Below are positions 24,082 to 31,620 of a stretch of DNA of 64,000 nt, piece by piece. Position 1 is the stretch's first letter; each line of letters opens with the position of its first letter. The notes under the pieces are model-generated. The model did no database searches. It saw only the letters and a list, made by a program, of their open reading frames with translations, and had not been told where the DNA came from. The stretch comes from Iodobacter fluviatilis (GTDB lineage: Bacteria; Pseudomonadota; Gammaproteobacteria; Burkholderiales; Chitinibacteraceae): positions 3,038,001 through 3,102,000 of the forward strand of contig NZ_UGHR01000001.1 in the NCBI RefSeq assembly GCF_900451195.1, read 5' to 3'. The position numbers and the translations under genes were made by a program.

Positions 24082-24432
24082 CTACCTCACACCCTGCTCA
24101 TTCTTCCCGTGAAAACAAATGATGTCCGGGCCGTAGTAACCCATATCTTCAATGTGAAATGTGACGGTCGTTCCGAATGAAACAAGGCGGGCGCCGATTT
24201 CATGATCTTGGTCGAGCTTTTCCTCAAAGTCCTTTATGTATTTGGCAAGACGCTCGTACATCCATTTGGCTGGATTGATTGTTACGTCATCGATACGAGG
24301 AACTTCAATTGGCATTGGTTGAACAATCGCCCGGGCCATTACAGACCGGGGATCGTCCATCCCGGGGAGAAGGTTGTGAAACTTAAAGGGGTTCTTAAAA
24401 TCATCAGTCACGGGAAACTCCTTGTGAGGCAT
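24082..24432 (-). pseudogene. Truncated DUF6173-like cassette gene
   Basis: The visible product (MPHKEFPVTDDFKNPFKFH, LPGMDDPRSVMARAIVQPMP, AKWMYERLAKYIKDFEEKLD, IGARLVSFGTTVTFHIEDMG, GPDIICFHGKNEQG) matches what I remember of DUF6173, a small family of unknown function. The normal C-terminus is missing: the frame ends GVR-stop where IS DNA begins. The start codon lies inside the GTTATGC core of the attC-like site at 24429-24518, typical of a gene-cassette position. Confidence 0.6.
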
Positions 24433-24518
24433 AACGTAAAATTAAGCAGCTGGCCTACGCTGCAATTGGATAAAAAAGCCGCACGTTCCGGCCAGTCTAC
24501 TTGAATGCCATGTTTGGC
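24429..24518 (-). repeat. attC-like site a (90 bp)
   Basis: On the plus strand it opens with GCATAAC and closes with GTTTGGC, matching the RYYYAAC ... GTTRRRY core boxes of integron attC sites. Inner arms CTGGCC and GGCCAG (plus AAGC/GCTT-like neighbours) fold as an imperfect palindrome. It is almost identical to site c at 25234-25324. It lies between two minus-strand cassette genes. Confidence 0.7.
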
Positions 24519-24566
24519 GTATTGCTTCAGAAATGAATTCGAGAGTAGCCACTTTAATATAGCCAC

Positions 24567-24818
24567 TCACGAAAGCACCTCTAGGTCCGAAGGTTTTACC
24601 CAAATAAAATGGATTTGGCCTTGCTCATCATTAAACATGAGCTCGGCATGACCGTACTGATCGAATTCTTCGACCACCATCACGTTCCCAACCACCGACT
24701 GTATTGCTGTTTGGTCCGATTCAGGAAGGCCATTGATTAGCTCAGGTGCAGCAAGGAGTAGCCGCACCCGCGCGCCAACCGATACCGCCTTGCCTAAGGA
24801 ATCTTTCGGCTCGTGCAT
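24567..24818 (-). CDS. Cassette-borne hypothetical protein, 83 residues
   Basis: The product starts MHEPKDSLGKAVSVGARVRL and contains MVVEEFDQYGHAELMFNDEQG and IHFIWVKPSDLEVLS, an SH3-like small beta pattern. Similar small proteins of unknown role are common in integron cassettes. The gene fills the space between attC-like sites b (7 bases upstream of its ATG) and a (downstream), so the cassette boundaries are clear. Confidence 0.65.
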   Translation of the reverse strand: MHEPKDSLGKAVSVGARVRLLLAAPELINGLPESDQTAIQSVVGNVMVVEEFDQYGHAELMFNDEQGQIHFIWVKPSDLEVLS

Positions 24819-24825
24819 GAGAAAC

Positions 24826-24894
24826 GCCTAACGTTTGAGATAAGAGGCGTTTTCCGGTTTGCCGGAAAACGTCCTCTCGATTGAAAGGTTAGAC
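24826..24894 (-). repeat. attC-like site b (69 bp)
   Basis: It opens with GCCTAAC and closes with GTTAGAC on the plus strand. Between them is a strong palindrome (AGAGG-CGTTTTCCGG-TTT-GCCGGAAAACG-T-CCTCT) with short unpaired positions, the classic 60-70 bp attC layout. The stop codon of the upstream gene lies inside the GTTAGAC box, as often seen for cassette genes. Its sequence differs from sites a and c. Confidence 0.8.
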
Positions 24895-25178
24895 ATCTGT
24901 TTGTCGCTCACGGCGATTTACAAAGAGCGCCGCTACGAGGCCAGCGATGACACCGACAGGCAATACGACGAATACCGAGAGTAGAGAACAGATGAAGCCG
25001 CCAAACACCAAGTTTGCGACAAGGCTATTTGACCCACAGCCGCTACAGCCAGCGCCCGTATCACAGTGACACCTAGGAATGAATTGCTCCACGCAAGGCC
25101 GACCGCAAAGGCTAGCAATGCCAAAAGAACAATGGCAAAAGTGGACTTAAAAATGATGGAAGGAAGTGAGCTTGGCAT
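24889..25178 (-). pseudogene. Cassette-borne small membrane protein, apparently frameshifted
   Basis: Two overlapping frames look like one membrane protein. The first, MPSSLPSIIFKSTFAIVLLA, gives one hydrophobic helix (LLALLAFAVGLAW). The second gives LVANLVFGGFICSLLSVFVV and LPVGVIAGLVAALFVNRRER, ending at 24889. Switching frame near AVAAVG/GSNSLVAN would give about 96 residues with three helices. So either a one-base change broke the gene or two short ORFs are used. Unknown function. Confidence 0.5.
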
Positions 25179-25233
25179 TCTATCTTTTCTTGCAGCTAGC
25201 AAGTTCTTCAAGGTCCCAATAGTGCGGGCAAAT

Positions 25234-25324
25234 GTCTAACGTCAAAATTAAGCCGCTGGCCTACGCTGCAATTGAATAAAAAAGCCGCACGTTCCGGCCA
25301 GCCTGCTTGAATGCCATGTTAGGC
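25234..25324 (-). repeat. attC-like site c (91 bp)
   Basis: It opens with GTCTAAC and closes with GTTAGGC on the plus strand, with internal CTGGCC/GGCCAG arms and AAGCCG/CTGCTT neighbours. It is nearly the same as site a (24429-24518). It lies between the small membrane-protein cassette and the 3' end of the retron reverse transcriptase, about 110 bases after the RT stop. Confidence 0.75.
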
Positions 25325-25433
25325 GCATTACACACTAGACTATAAATAAGTACGTCATAAAAACAGTAATTAAATGGGCAATTAACCGTGGTCTGTCCCC
25401 GGTTTTTTCTACGGTTTTCTCTGTGGACTTCAA

Positions 25434-26531
25434 TTAAACAATTTCATTCAATTTTTCTTCAATCATCTTTTTCATTGACAAAGCATATTTGTCATCAGGC
25501 TCAATGAAAAGCCAAAAATTTAGCTTTCCAAGAATTCGCTCAGGAAAAATAGGATCAAAAACCAACTCTTTATTTTTCCAACTTTCAGAAGGTAGTTTAT
25601 ACTCAGGCCGAGGCAAGTTAGATACTAAACAATCAATTTCTTTAATAAAAAGATGGCATTGAGCTCTTATCCGCCTACGCATTTCCTTTGGAATTCTAAC
25701 AACTCCTTTATTAACCACCAAACCAGTTAGAAACCTAACCTCTTTCGCTCTATCATAAACTTTAGTTTTTGCATGATTCAGGCTTAACCCATTATCATTA
25801 AATAATTTCTTAATGGATTTCAAACAATTTATTAATTCAACCCCGCCCGATACTGCTATATCATCTGCATAGCGAGTACAAAAAAATCCCTTCTGCTCAC
25901 AATATAAAGTCAATTCAGCATCAAAAATCTTCATGTATATATTGCTTAAACATGGGCTAGTAGATGCACCTTGAGGCAAAGACCCATTGAATGTAACCAA
26001 TGAACTGAGAATTTTAGAAACAGAATGGCAATATCCAATATTTTTAAATATTAAATACACATGATCAAACAAAATAGAGGGAAAAAAATTCTTAAGATCA
26101 AACTTCAAAATACATTCTGAAGAGGCATGGGGGGAAACATGATCTTTAATCGACTTATTCTTTTGATACCCAACAACCATCGGCAAGAAATCACAAAAAG
26201 CTTTTTCTAAAATATTAGTCAATATCCAGCGCTGAACACTTTCTAGCGATGGATATGGTGCATAAATATTTCTAATTCCGCCACTACGTTTAGGGATTTC
26301 AAAGCTTTTATAAAACAAATGAGTATCAAAAGACATTGCCCTAAGGGTCTTGGGTGAAATGCCTAAAATATCAGAAAAATGATAGAAACTAAAAATAACC
26401 GGGACACTGCGTTCTTCTAGCTTAGAAATATACTCAGCATATAAGTTTATTTTTTTTTCTGTTTTATACTTGGCTTTCACTAGTTCAAGCAGATCGGCGT
26501 TACTCAGCACACTAGGGTCCTTTCCTGCCAC
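25434..26531 (-). CDS. Retron-type reverse transcriptase
   Basis: The product is 365 residues with a GTG start; no ATG fits and the frame is closed upstream by TAA. RT motifs in order: SGGIRNIYAP (84-92), FDLKNFFPSI (144-153), LPQGASTSPCLSN (185-197), catalytic YADD (221-224), LSLNHAKTKV (249-258) and RFLTGLVVNKG (266-276). The LTG corresponds to the VTG of retron domain Y that recognises the msr RNA. There is no maturase or endonuclease domain. It would make msDNA from the structured RNA just upstream. It is AT-rich compared with its flanks. Confidence 0.88.
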   Translation of the reverse strand: MAGKDPSVLSNADLLELVKAKYKTEKKINLYAEYISKLEERSVPVIFSFYHFSDILGISPKTLRAMSFDTHLFYKSFEIPKRSGGIRNIYAPYPSLESVQRWILTNILEKAFCDFLPMVVGYQKNKSIKDHVSPHASSECILKFDLKNFFPSILFDHVYLIFKNIGYCHSVSKILSSLVTFNGSLPQGASTSPCLSNIYMKIFDAELTLYCEQKGFFCTRYADDIAVSGGVELINCLKSIKKLFNDNGLSLNHAKTKVYDRAKEVRFLTGLVVNKGVVRIPKEMRRRIRAQCHLFIKEIDCLVSNLPRPEYKLPSESWKNKELVFDPIFPERILGKLNFWLFIEPDDKYALSMKKMIEEKLNEIV

Positions 26532-26534
26532 TTT

Positions 26535-26733
26535 AAAGGAAGCTTTAGGTTTATGACTTTGATATTTTTTAAACTTGACTTTCGTGGATAAATTTATTTA
26601 TCCACTGGCCACAGAGTGGCCATCATCTGGGCGTGCGGCACTTTGCACGTTCAGATGATGATCATTATGAACCCATGTCAAACCGAAGGGCGATACACCC
26701 TCGCTGACAGAAAAGGACGGTGAAGCTTACCTC
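26535..26733 (-). ncRNA. Candidate retron msr-msd RNA
   Basis: The 202-bp gap between the winged-helix stop and the RT start is packed with hairpins. In transcript order: (A) TGTCA/TGACA closing AGGG/CCCT, 26709-26676, beginning with AGCGAGGG, reminiscent of an msr stem after the branching G; (B) CATCATCTG/CAGATGATG (9 bp) enclosing CGTGC/GCACG, 26660-26621, a likely msd stem; (C) TGGCCAC/GTGGCCA, 26622-26606; (D) GTGGATAAAT/ATTTATCCAC (10 bp), 26605-26584. Segments 26723-26733 and 26535-26545 share AAGCTT and could be a1/a2. B and C compete for two bases. Exact ends are not defined by sequence alone. Confidence 0.65.
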
Positions 26734-27141
26734 TCAGGCCCTCTTGATGTCAACCCAAGAAAACAAATACTTAGAAGGGAATCTTTCCGCACTAATTTCT
26801 TTGGAATTCAATTCCAAAACATTTTTATAAATAAATTTATTTTTCCTCATAAACAGCTTTTTTCTATTCTTAATCGCCCACAAACGACCTTTATTTGTTA
26901 ACTCAAATTTATAATCGTCCATTACTAAAATATCATCAATACAAAGCTCAGAGTAAACAGCAGCTAACGAATTAATTGATATATTTGCTCTCTCCATCAA
27001 GTCTACCAAAGAAATAGGCTCATTAAGGCCATAAAGAACCTTAATAACTCTTCTCCTCGCTACAACCAAAACATCTTGTTCATATTTTTCCAACAAGTCA
27101 TCTTCTGGTAAAAAGTGTTTCTCTAGGTTTTCCATCTGCAT
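26734..27141 (-). CDS. Retron-associated winged-helix protein
   Basis: The product is 135 residues from MQMENLEKHFLPEDD; the next Met two codons on is also possible. It has a winged-helix pattern: VLVVARRRVIKVLYGLNEPI, SLVDLMERANISINSLAAVY, ELCIDDILVMDDYKFELTNKGRL, then a basic tail. It overlaps the PRTase gene by 44 bases and ends 2 bases before the structured RNA region. In type III retrons, as I recall the published classification, a winged-helix protein accompanies a PRTase-like effector; it may bind the msDNA or the effector. Confidence 0.72.
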   Translation of the reverse strand: MQMENLEKHFLPEDDLLEKYEQDVLVVARRRVIKVLYGLNEPISLVDLMERANISINSLAAVYSELCIDDILVMDDYKFELTNKGRLWAIKNRKKLFMRKNKFIYKNVLELNSKEISAERFPSKYLFSWVDIKRA

Positions 27142-27910
27142 ACTTATCCCACCATAGAAATGGAAAATTATTATTTGGCATATTGTAACTTTCCAAAAAG
27201 AAAGATGCTTCACTTTGTTTATAACCAAAACTATAAACACCAGGATTATCAAATATCTTTCTTTCCAATAGACGAATTCCTTCAGAAAAACGAATTGCCT
27301 TATCTTCAGAAACACCCGAAGAGATACATTTTTTCAATGTCATTACAACGAAAATATCACCACCAACAACTGCAGAAAGAGCATTGATCCCCTCTTCCAT
27401 TCCCGCAAAGGCCACGACATGTATCTTATAATCGGAGGTTTTAGGATTGCGTTTTAAACTGTCTATTTTCTTCTTAAGCTTCTCACCAGTTCCAATAAAA
27501 TCATCGGCAATAACTATCGATTTCTTTCCATTTCTTGCACCAAAAGCTTTCTTAAAATTAGTAAAAATACTTTCAAGCCACTCCCGTGGAAGCTCCGACT
27601 GAATAGCACGAACAAACCCCAAAGACCCACATGGCTTACTATCCTCAGCGACCCCAACAAGCAAGGCATCCTTTGGATCAAGCACCCAAATAGTCTGAAT
27701 AACCTCAGCAATAACTGATGCAGCGCTCACAAGATCACTGGAAGTACAATACTTTAATTTGGTTAACACATGCTCGATTACTGAAAAATCATCGCAACTT
27801 TCACACTCTCCCAAAAGGCTTAGAGCACCATGCCTATACCTTTCTTTTCGCATCCAATCCAGCTTAGACATCAACGTAAATAACAACTCCAGACGCTCAT
27901 CTCCCAACAT
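27098..27910 (-). CDS. Retron-associated phosphoribosyltransferase-like effector (PRTase-CE type)
   Basis: The product is 270 residues; GAGG precedes the ATG. Residues about 135-147 hold the PRPP-loop signature (SIVIADDFIGTGEKL, the D-D-x(3)-TG pattern of PRTases). Further features are VVAFAGMEEGINAL, the linked KAIRFSEGIRLLERKI region and the C-terminal NNNFPFLWWD. These fit PRTase-CE proteins of bacterial conflict systems rather than housekeeping purine enzymes. It is first in a three-gene operon with the winged-helix gene and RT. Predicted role: toxic effector released or activated when the msDNA is disturbed by a phage. Confidence 0.75.
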   Translation of the reverse strand: MLGDERLELLFTLMSKLDWMRKERYRHGALSLLGECESCDDFSVIEHVLTKLKYCTSSDLVSAASVIAEVIQTIWVLDPKDALLVGVAEDSKPCGSLGFVRAIQSELPREWLESIFTNFKKAFGARNGKKSIVIADDFIGTGEKLKKKIDSLKRNPKTSDYKIHVVAFAGMEEGINALSAVVGGDIFVVMTLKKCISSGVSEDKAIRFSEGIRLLERKIFDNPGVYSFGYKQSEASFFLESYNMPNNNFPFLWWDKYADGKPRETLFTRR

Positions 27911-28060
27911 AAAAACCTCAAGAATTATTTATATTTAACTCCAATAATACGCTCATAAATATATTAATAAAACAACCTCCTAATTACATTAGGCCGACAA
28001 AAAAAGCCCCCCCCACCACTACTCATAACATTATCAACAACCAAAAACATAAATATTTCA

Positions 28061-29182
28061 TTACCGCCTATCACCCCTCCCCTCAATAGCTACCACCAGC
28101 GGAATAACCCGGTGCAAATCCACGGCTCTTAGCTGGGTATAGCGTTTTAGGTTTTTCCAGCTTTTATGGCCAGAGACGAGGGCAACTTCCTGGATTTGGT
28201 AGCCTTGCTCAAACAGCCGGCTGATGCCTTCATGGCGCAGGTCGTGAAAGTGCAGGTCTTGAATGCCGGCCTTGCTGACAATGCCGCGAAACGCCACACC
28301 AACAGATTCGGATTTATAGGGAAAGATAAAGTCGCTGGTGCGCGGCTGCACCTGAATGATGCCTAAAGAAGCACCGAGCAGCGGCACAGTTTGATCATTG
28401 CCGATTTTCTTCTTTGGATCTTTCCTATCCCGGATCAGAATGGTGCGGTTTTTCTCGTTTAAATCACTCCATTGCAAGCGGGTGATTTCACTGCGGCGCA
28501 TGGTGGTTTCAATCGCAAAGCGCACCAGATCTGCGATAGGGATTTGCCTGAAATGTTCGGTGGCTTTTGCGCCAGCCAGAATCAAACCCAATTCTGAATC
28601 TTGCAATCTCCTCTCGCGCTCAACAGAGCCGCAAATCATGCCCTTTTCTTTTAAGTATTCATTGGCCAATGAATACTGGGCAATATCCACATCTAATTTG
28701 GCAAATAATTTGGCTTCTTTTAATACACAGCCCAAATAAATAATATCCAGCTGAATAGATTGCGGCTTTACGCCAAATGATCGGCGATGGCGGACATGAT
28801 CAATAATTTTATCGGCGGTTAATTCCAAAATAGCCACGTCTGCCATGGGGGAGCGAGCCAGCACATTCAGCACGCTGCGCTTTGATGCCCACAGGTGTTT
28901 GTCTTTCTCAAAGAACTCGATGTATTTGCTGATTAAATCTTTAAGAGTTAAGCCTTTTAATTTGCGCTGGGCAATTGCACCTTGCTCACGCATTTTCTCG
29001 GTAAGCAGTGCTGCCCACTCCTCGGCTAGGCGCTTGGCCTGTGCTTCAGCACGAAGACCCACCCCTGCCGCAAGAAAGCTTCTGGACTCGTTTAACAGCA
29101 GCTTGCCGCCCCGCTTAAGCCTCACCTGCGCCTGATAAGAAACAGAACCATCTTTGTTTTGTAAACGAATAATTGAGGCCAT
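28061..29182 (-). CDS. int: Phage tyrosine integrase
   Basis: The product is 373 residues from MASIIRLQNKDGSVSYQAQV; an upstream ATG at 29251 adds 23 non-phage-like residues. The N-terminal arm-binding and SAM-like core-binding regions are followed by the catalytic domain with Arg (TTMRRSEITRLQW), His-x-x-Arg (FHDLRHEGISRLF) and Tyr (GHKSWKNLKRYTQL). It inserts and excises the prophage. It lies at the chromosomal end of the prophage, pointing inward. The retron lies directly downstream. Confidence 0.9.
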   Translation of the reverse strand: MASIIRLQNKDGSVSYQAQVRLKRGGKLLLNESRSFLAAGVGLRAEAQAKRLAEEWAALLTEKMREQGAIAQRKLKGLTLKDLISKYIEFFEKDKHLWASKRSVLNVLARSPMADVAILELTADKIIDHVRHRRSFGVKPQSIQLDIIYLGCVLKEAKLFAKLDVDIAQYSLANEYLKEKGMICGSVERERRLQDSELGLILAGAKATEHFRQIPIADLVRFAIETTMRRSEITRLQWSDLNEKNRTILIRDRKDPKKKIGNDQTVPLLGASLGIIQVQPRTSDFIFPYKSESVGVAFRGIVSKAGIQDLHFHDLRHEGISRLFEQGYQIQEVALVSGHKSWKNLKRYTQLRAVDLHRVIPLVVAIEGRGDRR

Positions 29183-29325
29183 ATGTGGGAAAGTGCTATC
29201 TCTGTTTTTTGACGCCCCAAGATAGCACCTAGCCAGCACTTTTCCTAACATAACCCCGCTTTAAGTGCCTTTTTACCGTAACAACACCGGATGAGTGCTA
29301 ATTATAGCAGCGGTATAATCCTAGC

Positions 29326-29357
29326 AAAAAAAAGGCGCCGAGATCACTCAACGCCTT
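29326..29357 (-). terminator. Intrinsic terminator of the M13 peptidase gene
   Basis: On the minus strand AAGGCG/CGCCTT closes a 14-base loop and is followed by eight T. It is 15 bases after the peptidase stop. It marks the last clearly chromosomal element before the prophage integrase. Confidence 0.8.
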
Positions 29358-29371
29358 ATTTAAAGCCACTC

Positions 29372-31378
29372 TTACCAGATACGGATGCGCTCTTTAGCCG
29401 ATTTATACATGCCATCACCTTCTTTTACGTTAAAAGCTTTATAAAATGCATCGCTATTAACCGCTGCACCATTGGCGCGGAATTGGCCGGGGCTGTGGGG
29501 GTCTGTCAGGAGTAATTGCAAGGTCATGGGCTCGCGCATTTTGCTGGCCCATACCTGGCTCCAGCCTAAAAAGAAGCGCTGCTCACCGGTGCGCCCATCT
29601 ATTTTTTCGGCGGGTTTGCCCCCTAAAGATAATTGATAGGCTTTATATGCCACGGCCAAACCTGATAAATCCGCAATATTCTCACCAAGAGTGAGTTTGC
29701 CATTAACGTACTTACCCGGAATAGCTTCATAAGCATCATATTGAGCGACTAATTTACTGGTCAGCGCAGTAAATTCCTTTTTATCCTGCTTTCCCCACCA
29801 ATTTTTTAAATTGCCGTCACCATCATACTGACTACCTTGGTCATCAAAGCCATGGGATATTTCATGCCCAATTACACCGCCAATTGCGCCATAATTAACG
29901 GCATCATCTGCCGTAGGATCAAAGAATGGTGCTTGTAATATAGCCGCAGGGAAAACAATTTCATTCATGCTGGGGTTGTAATAGGCATTAACAGTTTGCG
30001 GTGTCATTCCCCATTTTTTGCGATCAATGGGTTTTCCTAATTGATTCAGTTCACGCGCGCTGGAGAACAACCTGGCACGTTGCAAATTGCCTAATAAATC
30101 ATCTGCCTTAATCTCTAAGCTACTGTAATCAATCCATTGATCCGGATAGCCAATTTTCACAGTAAATTTGGCTAATTTTTCCTGTGCTTTTACCTTAGTT
30201 GCAGCACTCATCCAGCTTAAATCTTTAATTGAGCTGCGATAAGATGCTAATAGATTATTCACCATCACATCCATTTTAGCTTTTGCTGCTGGCGTAAAAT
30301 ACTTGGCAACATATAATTCGCCCACCGCCTCACCTAAGCTGCCATTTGTGGCTGCAATTGCTCTTTTCCAGCGTGGCTTTTGCTCTGGCACGCCAGACAA
30401 TGCCTTACCGTGAAAATCGAAAGATAAATCCGTATATACTTTGGGCAGTGCATCAGCATATTGATCTAAAACTTTAAATTTAAGCCATACTTTTACGGTG
30501 GCTAATGGTGTTTTAGCCAAGGTTTCACTCATTGATCTGATATAGCTAGGCTGGGAAACAATAACAGGCCCTGCTTTACCTGCTATACCCATCGCATGCC
30601 AATATTCATCCCATGCAAAATCAGGAGCTAGTCTTTTTAACTCGACCAGTGATTTTTTATTATAGGTTTTTTGCGGATCGCGATTATCTACTTTTGTCCA
30701 TTGCACTTTGGCCAACTCAGTTTCAAATGCCAGCAAGGATGCAACATCGACCTCTGTTTCACCTGATAGTTTTAATAAATTTTCAAAATAAACACTCAAG
30801 GCTTTTCGTGCAGCAATAAATTTTTCATCTGATTTTAAATAAAAATCGCGGTCAGGTAAGCTTAAACCTGATTGATGCACATTCACGATATAGGCCGTTG
30901 AATTCTTTTCATCCTGCCCCACGTAAATCCCCAGTGGTGCATAGAGCCCAGCCTTACTCAACAGGGCCAATTGCTCTGCCAACGCCTTGCTATTTTTGAT
31001 TGCGGCAATATCTGCAAAAATGGGTTGTAAAGGCGCTAAACCACGCTGCTCAATCAAGCTTTCATTTATATAGCTTTGATATAAATCGCCCACTTTTTTT
31101 GCAGCCGAGTCTGATGCCGTATTTTGTGCTGCCATTTCTACAATTTCACGCACTTGGGCTTCAGCGCGATCACGTAAAATTAAAAATGCGCCGTGAGAGG
31201 ACTTATCGCTGGGTATTTCCGTGTTTTTCAACCATGTTCCATTGACTGCCTGATATAAATCATCCTGCACCCGGACACTTTGATCAAAATGCTCAAAATC
31301 AAGCCCGGCGAGGGGTGCGGCTTGTACACCCATTGCCAAAGAGGCAGCAATCATGGTTAACACGAGCTTTTGTTTCAT
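29372..31378 (-). CDS. pepO: M13-family (neprilysin-like) zinc endopeptidase, exported
   Basis: The product is 668 residues with a signal peptide (MKQKLVLTMIAASLAMGVQA). The zinc site HEISH is at about residue 505 (VIGHEISHGFDDQGSQYDG) with the third ligand in ENIADLSGL (about 564). The C-terminal RANGAAVNSDAFYKAFNVKEGD ending in RIRIW is typical of M13 enzymes. It cleaves oligopeptides in the periplasm or outside. Alone on the minus strand, with the prophage inserted just downstream. Confidence 0.93.
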   Translation of the reverse strand: MKQKLVLTMIAASLAMGVQAAPLAGLDFEHFDQSVRVQDDLYQAVNGTWLKNTEIPSDKSSHGAFLILRDRAEAQVREIVEMAAQNTASDSAAKKVGDLYQSYINESLIEQRGLAPLQPIFADIAAIKNSKALAEQLALLSKAGLYAPLGIYVGQDEKNSTAYIVNVHQSGLSLPDRDFYLKSDEKFIAARKALSVYFENLLKLSGETEVDVASLLAFETELAKVQWTKVDNRDPQKTYNKKSLVELKRLAPDFAWDEYWHAMGIAGKAGPVIVSQPSYIRSMSETLAKTPLATVKVWLKFKVLDQYADALPKVYTDLSFDFHGKALSGVPEQKPRWKRAIAATNGSLGEAVGELYVAKYFTPAAKAKMDVMVNNLLASYRSSIKDLSWMSAATKVKAQEKLAKFTVKIGYPDQWIDYSSLEIKADDLLGNLQRARLFSSARELNQLGKPIDRKKWGMTPQTVNAYYNPSMNEIVFPAAILQAPFFDPTADDAVNYGAIGGVIGHEISHGFDDQGSQYDGDGNLKNWWGKQDKKEFTALTSKLVAQYDAYEAIPGKYVNGKLTLGENIADLSGLAVAYKAYQLSLGGKPAEKIDGRTGEQRFFLGWSQVWASKMREPMTLQLLLTDPHSPGQFRANGAAVNSDAFYKAFNVKEGDGMYKSAKERIRIW

Positions 31379-31620
31379 TAATACCTCATCAATAAGCAGC
31401 AGGCCGCTTAGTCAATTAAACAATCATTAAGATCAATGAATACCAGTCTGTGGCATATAATGCCTCAAGGCTGTCCGAACATGAAAGGAAATCAGAGATG
31501 AATGATAAAATACATCTTATTTAAATAAATGAAGTACTAAAGTTTTTACGAATCAGGTCGATACTTGGCATAATGACAGTACATAAAGTCACACTGGCCA
31601 GTGACGAAGGATGACATACC

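Larger units (their letters stand above)
20981..24089 (-). mobile_element. IS3-family insertion sequence interrupted by a group II intron
   Basis: The element has orfA/orfB of the IS3 family on the minus strand. Ends are proposed from a related 26-base pair of inverted ends: TGACCTGTCCTGAC... from 20981 and TGAGGTAGCC... on the other strand from 24089. They match at about 18 of 26 positions, including TAGACAC at the same offset. No direct repeat of the target is evident (flanks GGC and CAC), which suggests rearrangement after insertion. The right end truncates a DUF6173-like gene. An alternative end at 24079 would give a GGC repeat but would leave an unlikely host sequence. Confidence 0.7.
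1..29251. mobile_element. Temperate prophage (one end outside the window)
   Basis: Continuous phage gene content runs from the tail sheath at the window edge to a tyrosine integrase ending near 29.2 kb. The layout is lambda-like for regulation, replication and head genes and P2-like for the contractile tail. The right boundary lies between the integrase start and the terminator of the chromosomal M13 peptidase at 29326. I could not identify att repeats or a tRNA target there. The left boundary is outside the window. The 20.97-28 kb part holds an IS, cassettes and a retron, so it may be a later accretion rather than original phage DNA. Confidence 0.85.

Noticed and set aside
24429..25324. CRISPR array considered because of repeated 90-bp blocks
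   Set aside because: There are only three units, of different lengths, with genes between them and integron core boxes; there are no regular spacers.
25350..25433. GTGGTCTGTCCCCGG-type sequence downstream of the RT, considered as a REP or transposon end
   Set aside because: Only one copy is visible in the window and no inverted partner was found.
27979..27993. CCTAAT-TAC-ATTAGG palindrome upstream of the PRTase gene, considered as a missing attC
   Set aside because: It lacks the RYYYAAC/GTTRRRY boxes and the longer inner arms; it is only a short palindrome.
29183..29330. Search for a tRNA or att core at the integrase end
   Set aside because: No cloverleaf, no T-loop sequence and no repeat of a known target could be seen; the other prophage end is outside the window.
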